Position numbers and translations under genes: made by a program | Origin: Larix sibirica | Taxonomy: Eukaryota; Streptophyta; Pinopsida; Pinales; Pinaceae | NCBI GenBank assembly: GCA_004151065.3 | Contig: NWUY0304726324.1 | Coordinates: 1 to 60,901, forward strand | Reading direction: 5' to 3' | Length of the DNA: 60,901 nucleotides | Notes under the pieces: model-generated | The model's input: only the letters and a program-made list of their open reading frames with translations | Databases searched by the model: none | Told to the model about the DNA's origin: nothing | Part shown: one piece after another, positions 23,307 to 34,831 of the stretch | How positions within the stretch are numbered: the stretch's first letter is position 1 | Layout of the letters: every line of letters begins with the position of its first letter

Positions 23307-24629
23307 CTGAGCGGTCTAAAGCAAGTAGGGAGAGTAAGGGAGAAATAGCGGGTACCCCCGAAGTAATAATATGTAATAAGTAAGTGTTATAAAAGTCCTG
23401 TGAATGCTGCTGTATCTGAAGCTCATGCACCAATACCAATGTTATTCTATTTGAAGCCCTTCCTAAGTGAAAAGAAAAGTATATGCATTCTGCAATAAAC
23501 AAGTCATATAAATGTAGCAAAATCCGATAGGATTCAATGTCTTAGTTTCCGGCTGCTGGTATGGCTTGGGATTGCCAGTTGGGATAGCTGGCCTCTGGTC
23601 TTGCTGGGATGAATGGGTCGAGCTAAGGGGCCTTGGAGTTTGGGTTTCAGAGTTTAAAACACTCCGTACCTCATCAACAAGGATCGTGATCCAAATACCG
23701 GGGAACAGTTTCTTTTGTAGGTCCAGCAGCAGGGAAGACAGGGTCAAAAGGGAGTTTTAGCAGAAGCCAGCAAACAGCAGCATTAGACTTATAGAATGAT
23801 TTCCCTATCGCTTTGGGGGTTCACTATTTATGTTGGCGACTGACTTTCCGAGGCCCCGAAATAGAGGAAGCTTGCTCAATAAAAGGAGAAGCGCGCGGAC
23901 TAGCCACGAAGGAAGCTTGGATTTTCCCGATCGGAGCAAGAGGCTCGTGACTCTAAAATGGCCAATATTCTGGGTGAAAAAAAACAATTGTAGCAGGAAC
24001 GAAGTGACAGATAGGTATATTCCTAGCCAGTGGGTGCCCGCTAATTGCTGAATCATAATTGGCAAGGCTCCTCTTAAATCCAAGTAATAGTGTGACCAAT
24101 AAGAATTCCTGAGGTTCGGTAGTTTCATCCCATCCCGGATAAGACTCTAGCTGTACCTCTAAAGCATTCATTCAAGTTATATAGGTCGAACAGGTCTAGG
24201 TATTCTGATGGGTAAAGAGTTTGGAAACAAAGGCACAGAGTTATTAAATAGTATGCCTACCCTCCTCTTCCTGGCTTCAGCAATGAGTTGGGCAGCACTC
24301 CATCAACTAGGGTGTGATAAAGGGTAAGTTTATCCGGTCCTGAGAAGAGGTAAAGAGCTGTATCTATATACTGAGCATTCATTCATTAAGTGCTATAGGG
24401 AGAAGGCAGGTCTAGGTCTGAAGGTGGTTAACTATGCATGCAAGTGGAGGCCTAAAAAAGGTAGGTCTATTCCTAGAATGAATGAAGTGGGTGCCCGCAA
24501 ATTCCATAATAGTATCGTATTGGCTCCTCGGCAATAGGTAATGGCGATACCCAGAAGGTGAGATAGCTGTGTTACCTAGTAGAATCATTAAGTAAGTATT
24601 AAGTAGCCGTATCACTCGCTGACTAAAAG

Positions 24630-25040
24630 CAATCTTGATGAATATGCAATTAGGGGTGGTTCTGGTCGATATAAAAAAAAACCTTTTATAAACGCATATT
24701 TTATAAAAACGACTTGGGTTGGACAGGGTCGGAAGGCATAATCCCCATCCGATTCAATAAATTGCATTTTATAATAGGCGAATCAATTCAGAAATGCATT
24801 TAAGGTTCTTCCTTTCTTCCAATCAGGCCAGGGGGTGCAGTAGAAGGAGGCGCGCAGTGAAACTTGATCCTAAGTCCATTACTCAAAGCAACCTTGATGA
24901 ATATGCAATTTGGGGTTGGTCGAGTTGACCCCAAAAGCTTTGCCAAACGAAGCGCATTTTCATAATCAAAGATTTTTTTTTCCGGTTTCCGACAGGTATG
25001 CTCCCCATCTGGGTTCAAGAACTCAAATTTGTCAATGGTA
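24630..25040 (+). repeat. Two tandem diverged repeats (~260-bp offset)
   Basis: AGCAATCTTGATGAATATGC at 24632 and AGCAACCTTGATGAATATGC at 24886 each begin a unit. Each unit continues with AATT-GGGGT-GGT, an A/T-rich GCGCATTTT-ATAA segment, and a CCCCATC-GATTCAA or CCCCATCTGGGTTCAA end. Inverted copies lie at 21690-22050 and a further direct copy at 12790-13165. Confidence 0.7.
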
Positions 25041-26689
25041 AACTCGATTCATTTCATGCATTTCACTTCGTTCCTTCCTTGCGCACCGCAGCAGAAGATG
25101 CGGCTATGCATTGCTGGGGTAAGCGAGCAAACGTTGGCAAGTTTTTTCTCAAAGGCTATCAAGATATTGATGTGAGAGACCTCCGTGGGGCAAGCACAAA
25201 GTTCGATCGTAAGTGCAGCAGGCGTAAGCAATAAGTTGTAAAGTTCGATAGAATTCCTTAATCAATCTAGGAAGCGGCGGGGTTCGCGCTACTAAACAGC
25301 AATCGAATCCATCCCGCGAATGAAAGAGAAAGTTTCTTAAAGGCCAACATTTGTTAATAAAAAAAAATCTATTTGAGTGGCCCATGACCCCTGTTTCCCC
25401 TTAAAAAGGAGATTTCTATAGAAGATAGTTAATGAGAGTGTTTTTAGAATCTGTTCGAAGCCGACTTTGTGCCTGCCCCCAACGGAGGTGAAAGTGTTGC
25501 TTAATAGGGTATCGATAAGCGTATTCACTCTATCATAAGGCCTCCTTTTTAGTTGCGGTAACTTGCTTGCATTATATACGAGAATATCCATTTTCTTTTT
25601 AAGTGACTTATTGGGCCCCTTAAAATAAGCACACAAATACGTTCCTCCTTCCTTCTGGGAATCAATCTATTTGTTGCCCGTCGTCTGGTGACCGCCTCAG
25701 CTAAAACTATGTTGTCTATGCGAGTGAATCAATCAAATAAGTTGCTTGGGCTCAACCCACCCCAAAGTAGGCAGTAGCGGATTGAACGGAAGGCGTACTG
25801 AAAGCGTATATACCATAAAGCCTGGATGCGGGGGCTTGATGCGGGGCGTGGTCATAACCATGGGTGCTTTGCGGTATCAATATAGGGGCAAGCGGTAGCG
25901 GATCACCCATTCATTAATGATCATCCATCATTGAAATCATCATATGGAGTAACCTGGTTTGTGTAACCAAGCTCTTTCAACCAGGCTCCTCATTAGGGTT
26001 CCTCATTAAACAGGGCTCTTTAACGGGGGGATCAATATATGGAAAAACCATTCATCTATCTATTTCTATTTGTCTATCTATCTGAACCAGGGGGCTCTAT
26101 AACCGGGGTAGTTTATATGGATCTAATGGGGAAAAATAGGGATCATATGGGGAGTAAGCTGGGGAATTAAGGGTACAAGCTATTGTCAGATGGGTCATTT
26201 GTAACTTGCCTTCCCAGAAGCCTAATCAGTTTAGAGAATCAATCTGGTAGTCTCTTTCAATCTTATTAGAGCCATAGGGTAATCCACTGAAGTAATTTCA
26301 TTTTGTCCCCCCCTTGGCAAGTCCTATAATAATATCTTCAATTTATGCTTAGATGTATATTCAAGTAAGTAACACAATTTGTTGTAGAGTTAATAAATAT
26401 GGTATAGTGGCTCTGAAGCGGGCGGGAATGGCCGAGAAGGAAGGGACCGTTTATGGCTGGAGCGGGAAGGGGAGGCTGGCGAGAAAAGGACTGGCTAGCT
26501 GGCTGGAGCGGGAAGGACTGGCTAGCTTAAATGGACGGGTGGCTTGGATGCCGACTAGAGGAACTAACACTGGTTTGATTCTTTAGCCTCCTGGATAGAG
26601 GTCCACTTTTTACTGGCGGGACAGGACTAAGCTGGACGCCAGGAGGACCAACACAATTTGTACAAGCTCATATATAATGAAAGCTTAAA
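25041..26689. other. No feature recognised
   Basis: No known coding motif; the longest frames (78-99 codons, both strands) overlap one another and look like chance. Near 26460-26530 GGCTGGAGCGGGAAGG and GACTGGCTAGC recur twice, a small local duplication. Confidence 0.35.
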
Positions 26690-28480
26690 AAAACCTAATA
26701 GTCTCAGATATTGGGTTACCTGTTGAATACCTGGTTCGGCGTGGGCCACAAAATTAAGATGCTCACGAATCCGAAAACGTTCTCATTTCATGTTTTTCCT
26801 TCTTAACAAAGCTCTTTTTGGGGCCACAATCGGGGATCCGGGGGATTAAAGTAATACTTTTTATAATGAAAATTGCCTTTTCAGGGTATTTAGACACTCG
26901 ACCATATGGGAGAGGAGCGAAGCCACCTATCCTTCCTAGGGCAAGGAATCCCCCTTATTTGGATGGATGGATTGGTTCGACTTTTATCTTGGTTAACCGG
27001 GACGCTGCTTTTTGCCTTTTTCTATTATTTGGTGCCGGGGTGTTGCATGGGGTGCTGGGGAGGATCAATGCTGCTTCGGATTGGTCGGTTGAGCCAGACC
27101 TCGATTGATGGAAGCTGGCGAGATGATGGCTCGCTGCAGAGAGACCGGCGGCTGTAGGAAGCTGGATGGCTCGTTGCTGGCAGACACCGGGGTGGAGACC
27201 TGGATGGGGGAGCAATAAACCGATTGATGCTGCTTCCTTTGAGGTTTAAACCCTTCAATACCACCCCACCTACAGAGTTGCCAGGTGACCGGATAGATGC
27301 TGTTTTCGAGCTAGAACAACCGTTGCTGCCTGGAGGCAAAGAAAGGGCTGGTTGGCTGTGGTTGGTTCGACTTTGAGCTTGAGATGGCTCGCCGCTGCTT
27401 TCCTTTTTCGCTTGTTAGCCAATTAACTTGTGCTGCCTTGATGAATGGATCGATGCACGCAGGGAAGCAAGTTCGGATAATAAAACCTTTTTAGTTGGCG
27501 ATGAGCCAAGAGCCAAGTGTGCTTTATTACGTAATATAACAAAAATGAATTGAACATTTAACATAGCAAAGAAATCATCTTTTTACTATTTCCCTGCTTC
27601 AGGTCATGACAGATACTTTTGATCATACTATATTACCCAAAATGCTCTCATTTAATGTTTTTCCTTCTTAACAATTAAATCCATCTGACCGGGGGTTTAA
27701 GTAGTGCTTTCTCTATTAAATTATCGCATCTCAGCTATATTGTTTGATCAATTAAGAGATTGCAGGGGGACCCCGTTTAAGGAAGCTAGATGCTGCTTCG
27801 TTAGAGCCAGAAACCCCCGAGCTATGCTGCTTCATGGCTGGACGGATGCATGGTTTGATGATGGATTGATGCGGCTGGCTTGAGCTTAATGAGGCGGGCG
27901 GGATGCTTGCAGGCATAAAAAGAAAAGATGGCAGGCGGGATTCGTTCCTTTGAGCTTGAGCGGGACGCTGCTTTTTACCCCCTTTTTTGGGGGTCCGGGG
28001 CATCAGAGCTTTGTTGGCAGGTGGATGCCACCAGGGCAGATTCGATGGATCGAGGAATCAATACACCGTCACACAAAAAACCAGCACTACTGATACCACG
28101 CCTATATAAATAGAAAGACATTTAATCATCCACTGACCTACCAGGTTCGCTACAGGACTACTAGGCTCACTATTTGGAAAAACTCTCTTATTTGATGGTT
28201 TACCTCTCAAACTTATTATTTGAGACGCCACGGCGGCCCCCTATTCACTTCCTTTAAATGAAGGTTTCTCTTATACATTTTGGCATCTAAGATCTTTTAT
28301 ATATGAGTCGGCAGATTGGTTCGATTTGAGCTTATGATAGGGATCCTGCTTTCTTTTTTGCGTTAGCTCGTTAACTTTGGTGCCGGGGTCCAGGATCTAA
28401 TTTCATACTGACGTAACGAATTAATAGAGAGAAATATACTTTACAAGGGAAATCAAATAGAATGGAGCCTTAAAAAGTTT
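26690..28480 (+). repeat. Array of diverged repeats, four GCTGCTTT units
   Basis: A block of GGTTCGACTTTGAGCTTGAG followed by GGGACGCTGCTTTTT occurs in variant form near 26984, 27367, 27945 and 28319. Each unit is preceded by a second block, seen near 26782 and 27648 as CTCATTT-ATGTTTTTCCTTCTTAACA and more weakly near 28182, and then a T-rich CATTTTCAGG-like segment. Unit length is roughly 400-900 bases. The frames inside (26818-27108, 26906-27157, 27025-27339, 27752-28003) overlap on both strands and match no known protein. Confidence 0.6.
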
Positions 28481-28489
28481 GTCACGAAG

Positions 28490-29770
28490 TACCCCTTCTC
28501 ATTTTGAGATTTCTATTTAGCATAACCTCATCTTTTGGGGGGGCGAGGATAATTCGGGGTGCTCAAAATGATTTTGTTATTAATTAAGATTTACATTTCA
28601 GGAAGTTTCTCTATGTTAGGAAGGATAGAATCAATTGCTTTCGCCGCTTGCTGGGAGAGGAACCGAGCAGGGTGCGAGAATGAAGGAGCCAACTGATAAC
28701 CCGGTCTAAGAGATAAAATTCCACCAAGAGCTACACGAGTTATCCCACCAAGATCTGATATCACATCGCATTATATACGTTGCTACACCCATAGCTTCTA
28801 TATTGCTTTTGGGGATTGATAGATTTACTCAACCGAATCTCTTCTAGTTGCCATTTTTAAAGCAATTCTAGTTGCATTCTTTTCTTTATTGCTAGAGCGA
28901 GCACACAAACCAGCACATCCAAATCCCATCGTTAAACAGTTCACTCGGAAACAACGCTGCGAGCGCACCAATATTTTATTTCTATATTTAGTTAGAAATG
29001 GCCTACCTGTTTGGGCACAGGCATATAAAGTTTGCTTGGACATAAAATATAGAAAAAATTCTAATTCGCTATTTTCGATTCATAAAAACATCGGGGTGAT
29101 GGGGTACGAGGAATATCCCTCATTTGGGGTACTCTTTGTGATTTCTTTTTAATGAAAAATGCCATTTCATGAAGTTGCCCTATGAGAGGTGGGATCATCA
29201 TTGGCTTTTTTGTTTAGTGTGGACTCTCGCCGCTTTCTGGGAGAGGAACAAGGGATGGCTGGTCAATGAACCGAGGACTGGGCAAACCCGAAGAAGCTGG
29301 TTGAATCCGTGATGCTGGAAAACGAGAGGGAGCTGGTCGAAACCGCTAGGTGAAAACGTTTTGCTAGAGTGTGGCTAGACCTATCAAACCGAGAATGGAA
29401 ACCACCGCACCCATTGAAACCAGCACATGAGGAGACAGGAGATATGATTTTACCCATAGTAACTTGAAACGGGTGGGTTGTAGATTTCCCCCAGCAAAAG
29501 ACCTGGGAACACCCCAGGAAGGCAAACACTTGCCAGGCAAATACACTATGTGCAGTGAGTTCCACCCCGGGAAAGGAAGGGCTATGTGCAGCGAACGAAG
29601 AGGTTATACCCAGAGGTTAGCGATACGTCCATTTACAGTTTACTACGGCGGTGTTATATACGTTGTTACACCCTGAGCTTCCATGTTTCTGATTGATGCT
29701 TACTCGCTCGAATCAATTCTAGTTGTTGCTCTTGTGTCTTGATCGCTAGATCGGTCACACACACACCTGT
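28490..29770 (+). repeat. Two direct diverged repeats (~570-890 bp apart)
   Basis: First copy 28490-28930, second copy 29100-29770. Shared blocks: CTCATTT-GGGGT, CATTTCA-GAAGTT, GCTT-CTGGGAGAGGAAC (28649, 29231), TATATACGTTG-TACACCC (28770, 29653), and CAATTCTAGTTG-TCTT-TTG-TCGCTAGA near the end. The second copy is longer because of inserted sequence near 29290-29600. The head of the unit is shared with 5.7-6.3 kb and 34.75-34.80 kb. Confidence 0.65.
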
Positions 29771-29794
29771 AGTACACCAGGGACATGAGACATG

Positions 29795-29965
29795 AACCAG
29801 GGGCCTCTCACCTTGAACCTTTCACCAAGGGCCTTCAACCTCAAACCTTTAGACTCTCTCTCACCAAAAGCCTTTCGCCAAAAGCCTTTCACCAAGGGCC
29901 TTTCACCAAGGGCCTTTCAACATAGGACTGCAGCCTTGAACCTTTCACCTTTAGCCTAGACCGTC
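29795..29965 (+). repeat. 14-bp tandem repeat (ACCAAGGGCCTTTC)
   Basis: Two exact adjacent copies are at 29891-29904 and 29905-29918. Variants with AAAAGCC or TTGAACC in place of AGGGCC surround them for about 170 bases. No coding frame is associated. Confidence 0.8.
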
Positions 29966-30419
29966 AAGCCCACCATAAGCCTACGACACTAGACCAGACC
30001 TCAGGGAGAAGGGGCCCGAGCTCTGTGGAACGCTCGTGCCAAAGCTCTAAGTGGAAGTATCGGAAACTACCTATAGATTCAGCTCCTGTGATACTTCCAT
30101 TTATCAAGTAGGCTTATAAAGATAATAAAACTCCCTCCTTATTCTCTAGTTGTAATGCTCCTGTTGAAAGGCCAGCCATATTTAGCCAAAGATGGGAAAA
30201 CTTCAGGCTACGCAACCCCCTTGAATTTAGCGGGGGGGGTTTGCTCGACTTCGTTTGACCCACTCGGGTTTACCCTATACCTCGTACGTTAGACAGATAT
30301 GGCAGCAATAAAAGATACAGGCATCGATCAGCATTACACATTATGCTTTCAGTATATAATCCTAACCTTTCAGGCTTTCAGGAATACTCATAGCTTATTG
30401 GTAAGGGTGGGGTTGGGGC
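29966..30419. other. No feature recognised
   Basis: No coding frame or tandem structure identified. A G run of eight lies near 30231-30238. Confidence 0.4.
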
Positions 30420-30650
30420 CAGGCTACGGCTAACGGATACATCTATAGCTACGGATACGGCAACTACAATGGCAGCTACAAGGCGGGCAATTACAACACG
30501 CCAACAGCTACAACAACAGCTACAACGGATATTGAACGAAGGGCAACAGGGCAGCTACGGCAGCAACAAAAGCAGATACGGAAACAACGATACTCTGGTG
30601 GATATGGCAACTACAACGCCAACAACAGACGGACAACAGACAACATTTTG
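30420..30650 (+). repeat. GGCTACGGCAACTACAA-type low-complexity tract
   Basis: Short words GGCTACGG, GGATACGGCAACTACAA, GGCAGCTAC and ACAACAGCTAC repeat with 3n spacing. In one frame the tract reads as Gly/Tyr/Asn-rich peptide and in another as Thr/Ala/Gln-rich (64 codons open at 30469-30663). As at 20.6 kb, this is either a triplet-phased minisatellite or the remains of a low-complexity coding segment. I see no flanking domain. Confidence 0.5.
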
Positions 30651-31399
30651 TGAGCTGAGGTGAGCCAACGGACAGATTATGTAGCCATGTTAGGTGAACC
30701 AAGAAAGAGGTATATGTGTTGTTTATTTACAATCTATGTTTTTTGCTGGCCGGGATAAATCAGTATAAGAGGTAGGTGTTTATAAAAGGGGCATCAATAG
30801 AGCGAGGTTTACAACAGCTTGGTTACGATTAAACTGGTTGGTGAGTGAGGGTGATTCAATTCGACCAGGACATGTTTACAAAAAAGGAGGTAGGTGAAAA
30901 AAGGACACCCGCGTTATTTGGACCTGTCGTATTATATCTATGCTGCCTACTTGTTTTAATTTATTATGTTGGACCACTAGTTGGGTCATCAGAACTACCT
31001 TTAAATACTTCCAAAATTGAAGTGGGGCTTGGTTTGAACATTTGTATTACCCTGATAAGCCTACTGGATTAATTCAAGTTTGAAATAGCTATCCACTGTG
31101 GGTGGGATCCTAAGAACTGCTTCTTTTTCTTTCTTTAATTGGGCTACAACTGTCAGAACCTTTAGTGAATATCCGGGTAACTTAAGCATATAGTGTGGAA
31201 CTGCCGGATTTCTTCAACCTATACAGCCATAACTAAAGAAATACCAACTGCTATCAGCGGTAGGCTCCAACCAACCATTTGCTAAAGCTCTTTCTAAGAA
31301 CGCTATGCTTTTATTATTAGCGCTCTGCTCTTCTTTATCTGTGTTCGCCCCCGGAGGGAACTCATGCGAATGTATGTCTCCAACCCCACTAACTAACCA
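30651..31399. other. No feature recognised
   Basis: Frames of 75 (30845-31072 plus) and 87 codons (31214-31477 minus) show no motif. No clear repeat. Confidence 0.4.
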
Positions 31400-31860
31400 A
31401 CCCCATGGCCTCAAGCTGTATGTGTAAAAACGATATCCCAAGGACTCATGCTTGTTGTAAGTAAATACATACTCCAAGGACTCAAGGCAGCAAGTGTACC
31501 AACGGATTTCCGAGGACTCATGCTGTAAGTGTGTAAAAACCGATTTTATCAGAACTCAAGCAAGTGTTGACTTCCCAAGGCCTAATGCTGTATGTGTATG
31601 AACAAATTGCAAAGTCTCATGCTGGAAGTTACAAATGCATATTCAACGGACTCATGCTCTAAGTGAATTCATACCCCACGGACTCAAGCAAGTTACCAAT
31701 GTATCTCCCACGAACTTATGCTGCTGTAACCCGTATCTTAACGTCCTCATGTTCCACGGATAGGTCCTTATGTTGTTCCCACGGCATCCAGCTGCACATC
31801 CTAATGTTCGACGTTCTTCCTTATGTTCTATGGATATGGCCAGACCTAATGTTTACGGCA
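31400..31860 (+). repeat. Tandem array, ~40-60-bp units (GGACTCATGCTGTAAGTG)
   Basis: About ten degenerate units carry RGACTCATGCT or GGACTCAAGC followed by a TGTAAGTGT-like word and a spacer ending in CCCACGG or CCAAGG. Examples begin near 31440, 31475, 31533, 31587, 31648 and 31679. Towards 31750-31860 units shorten and drift to CCTTATGTTC and CCTAATGTTC. The array abuts the 31.9 kb dispersed repeat. Confidence 0.7.
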
Positions 31861-32245
31861 TACCGGAAGACTCACTCACTATGGGCCTAACTCACCTAAC
31901 CTGATAGTGTAGTGAAACACCTAAGCGATAGTGGAACCTCCCCGGTCTCGTCGTCTCTATGGCGGCAGGTTCCATTGCTCCCGGGTCTATTTATAGTGGT
32001 ATAGCATCTTCATGCTCCATCGGGGATATGCTTCATGGGTAATATGGCGGTAGTAGTATGCTATCCAACCAACACACCTAGGGAAAGCTAATGGGTGGGG
32101 TCTAAGGAGATCACACCTACCCTACCTCTTATGGGCAAGTTACACATATAGATATGCGGGTATCATACCCCTATCAGTAGTGGTGTAACCTCATAGTGCC
32201 ATGGTTTTGGTGCTATCTCGGCAGTAGAACCTCCTATCTCCTTCC
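31861..32245 (+). repeat. Diverged second copy of the 10.1-10.4 kb repeat
   Basis: The same ordered blocks as at 10080-10430 occur at 31885-32095. A partial third block (ACCCCTATCAGTAGTGGTG at 32169, then AACCTCATAGTGCC) resembles 10121-10150. The pair is in direct orientation 21.8 kb apart. Confidence 0.65.
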
Positions 32246-32889
32246 TCTCAGCTATGGAAGTGGGAAAGGGTGCAAAGACATACCTATCATATAAATAAAC
32301 TAACATTTATTCCAGGGTAATAAATTTCTATGGATTCCTCAGGTGAGGTAAAACTTATTTGTATGGTATAGAACTAGATGCTATATTAGTATAGCACTAT
32401 TATAACTTACCTTCCTCCTCTTCCTTCCTCATGAGGGCAAGGTGTAGCGATAAATCACCAAAAAGAAGGCAAGCAGAGTTTTGTTTGGTGCGGTACCTTC
32501 TTCGGCGATCATCATTCCTGAGGCAAGCGGGAATGTGGATTGGGCCTTCCAGGGTTGTTTCGTTCTTCTCGTAATCAGTTGGTAACGCGGGTTTCTTTTT
32601 ACCTCCTATCTCGTCGTGTCTTGGGCGAATAAGTGAATCCACCTAATTAACCAGTCGAATCATAGAAAAAATGTAAACCTCGCTCTTTTTATGAGGTCTT
32701 TCTATTCCTGCTCTATCCATGCACATCGTTGTTAAGAGCACAAAGTTCCCTTGCGCCACCACTAGCTAGGCGTAATCTCACTCTAGCAACAAGTGTAAAA
32801 TTGTTTTTGTATGTCAAACGGATGGGGTAAATATCCTTTCTTTTCTAAGCCATGTCGTTTATAAAATGGGTTCCTCTAAAACAGACAAA
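32246..32889. other. No feature recognised
   Basis: The 80-codon minus frame at 32400-32642 has no known motif. No clear repeat. Confidence 0.4.
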
Positions 32890-33180
32890 AGAGATGTTCC
32901 CGAGAGGAGAAGGAAGTTGTTCCCCATCATAGCTAGCCCCATCATTGCTAGAGAGGATAACTTTCATCGCTATAGAATATAACTTTATCATAACACAGGA
33001 TGGGGCTTACCCCTCTATGGAACTATAGTTACTATACTTTGACTTTATGCTATGACGAGGCGGTGTTACATACGTTAATTCAACATTTGAGGTTAATACG
33101 CCAAATATAGTGGAGATACGAACCATTCGCCATAAGCGATCTCAAAGTACACCAAGTGAGTACACCCGCCGCTAGAGAGT
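32890..33180 (+). repeat. Dispersed repeat related to 14.1-14.9 and 38.0-38.4 kb
   Basis: The core near 33048 (GCTATGACGAGGCGGTGTTACATACG, read here as two words GCTATGACGAGGC and GTTACATACGTTAATTC) parallels GCTATGATGAGGC and GTTACATATGGTGATTC at 14311. It is followed in both by a TTTGAG-T-ATACGC segment. Confidence 0.55.
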
Positions 33181-33234
33181 GTGACTATGCAATTGGCAAG
33201 TAAATGATTGATGGCTTGCTTTTTAGATTGCAAC

Positions 33235-33330
33235 CCCCTCACCCTCCTTTGTCAGGTGAGCTTTTTCCCCTCACCCTCCTTTGTCAGGTGAGCTTTTTCC
33301 CCTCACCCTCGTACCTCAGGTGAGCCCCCT
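33235..33330 (+). repeat. 32-bp tandem repeat, two exact copies plus one variant
   Basis: Units 33235-33266 and 33267-33298 are identical: CCCCTCACCCTCCTTTGTCA followed by GGTGAGCTTTTT. A third unit (33299 onward) has diverged in its second half. Exact identity, unusual in this window, points to a recent duplication. Confidence 0.92.
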
Positions 33331-33419
33331 ACGGTCGTGTTTAAGGTGGACAGGGTTTAATAAATAAATGTCCCGGACGATCTGAGAAGGAAACCAAGTT
33401 TCACACAGATTCACAGGCC

Positions 33420-33800
33420 AAGTACACCAATCACTAGACCTAACATAAAAAGAAAATGACAACTAAACTATATCTAGAACTAACCTAACCACTAAACTAT
33501 ACTTTACCTATTCCGTAGCTTTAACTCTATGGCAAGTACGAAAGTAAGTGTCCATAGTGCAAGACCTTATGGAGCTTACTCTATGGACTAAGGCAAGTGT
33601 CTTTACTGTATGGACGGAAGTTCTTATGGATGGAGACTACCGGCAGTCTTTAGAGCTAGTACTTACTCTACATACTACGGCTATGACAACCGTCTATTGG
33701 CAATGACCTTAAGGCTTTGAACACTGGCTATGCGCCCCCCATATGTCTATGATCGGCTATGACAGCAATGACTGGCTATGTGCTGCTGCTATGTGACGTA
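33420..33800 (+). repeat. Decayed minisatellites, including CTATGATCGG family
   Basis: CTATGGA-type words recur at roughly 40-60 bases between 33530 and 33630. From 33660 to 33790, CGGCTATGAC, CTATTGGCAATGACC and CTATGATCGGCTATGACAGC belong to the family described at 13.7-14.1 kb, in the same orientation. Confidence 0.5.
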
Positions 33801-34831
33801 TGATCTTCAAATGGTTAAAAAAACGTATGTAAGATCATCATAGCATCCATTCGATGTAGGACCTAATGTTCTGTAGATTGAATTTAGGTAGGAAAACTTA
33901 TGTTCCGTCTCGGTAAGTGTCCTTTCATGCAGGGGTATGGGGAACCTTCTATTGGGTATCCTGTGATGATGAACTAAATATTGTATGGCGATAAAGACTT
34001 ATATTAATCGATATGCTCGTTCGTATGGCAACAGGCTCAGTGTCTTCCGGTGACAACACGGGAAACACTATCCTATTTATTACCTATTGGTTGGTTGCGA
34101 CACCTCATGGTTATACCCATCTCAATATAATACCGCTATTGGTTCCAATAGAAGACCTTATACAATAGACCCTATCAGTTAAACCACCTATCTACCTATT
34201 ATAGAATCACCGTAATTTCGTCAGCTTTCTGTTTTTTACTCCTATATAGATGATCCAAAATTGAATCAATTTGTAATATATGTGAGCACTATGATTAGCC
34301 GGGTCCGATAGAGTCATTACAGCCATTCCTGCCTTTTAATCAATTCATAGAGTATATCTCCTTAGCACCCACCCATTCCTCCCACTTTTATGTTTGTGGC
34401 TGGTACATAGCATACTACTATGGGCTAGTTGAACTCGCATGGAGAAGGGCGCTATGTCCAGGCCCAAAAGTGGATGCCAAAGCATAGACTCCGCTTACTC
34501 TACTTGACATATGATACACTTGCATGCATACGTTGAGCCTGCCTAAAGCCCCGCTGCTAGTTGCAGGTGTTGCTGCACTTGGATCTTAATATCACATCTT
34601 AACAGATGTTTCCATCTCTACTTGGACTTGGGACTCTGGCTGGCTCATCCTTACCCTAGTAAATATTTCATAGATACGTGGGAACTTGAACAAGCATATC
34701 TACTTGCTTCCCGGCCAGATCTAATTCCACTGCTGCCGGAGCGAGCTACTAGGCTAAATTTGCCATTTTCAATTAATAAGATTGCATTTTCATGAGATCC
34801 GATGAGTGGTGTATTCAGGAAACGCTTAATT
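33801..34831. other. No gene; two small dispersed repeat words
   Basis: GGGTATCCTGTGATGATGAA at 33954 belongs with 14149 and 21247. A CATTTTCAATTAATAAGATT-type segment near 34762-34795 belongs with the 26.7-29.8 kb array. I see no coding frame. Confidence 0.4.

Larger units (their letters stand above)
22079..24600 (+). repeat. Array of diverged ~0.2-0.35 kb repeats
   Basis: A unit containing GTAGTTTCATC, GATCCCGGGT, CTAGTTGTACCTC, AAAGCATTCATTCAAGT, TCTAGGT, TATATTCCTAGCAG and GGGTGCCCGCTAAT is clearest at 22100-22320 and again at 24000-24210. A third, weaker copy is at 24370-24560. A second block (CAGTAGCYATGAAGCT-TTCCATG) occurs near 22518, 22651 and 22988. Copies are all in direct orientation and differ by many indels. 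Related words return at 52.05-52.6 kb. Confidence 0.65.

Noticed and set aside
29795-29965. CRISPR-like array of short repeats
   Set aside because: The 14-bp units are adjacent with no unique spacers; it is a plain tandem repeat. No cas genes are present.
31400-31860. CRISPR-like repeat and spacer spacing
   Set aside because: Repeats vary from unit to unit and spacers are related to one another, as in a decaying minisatellite.
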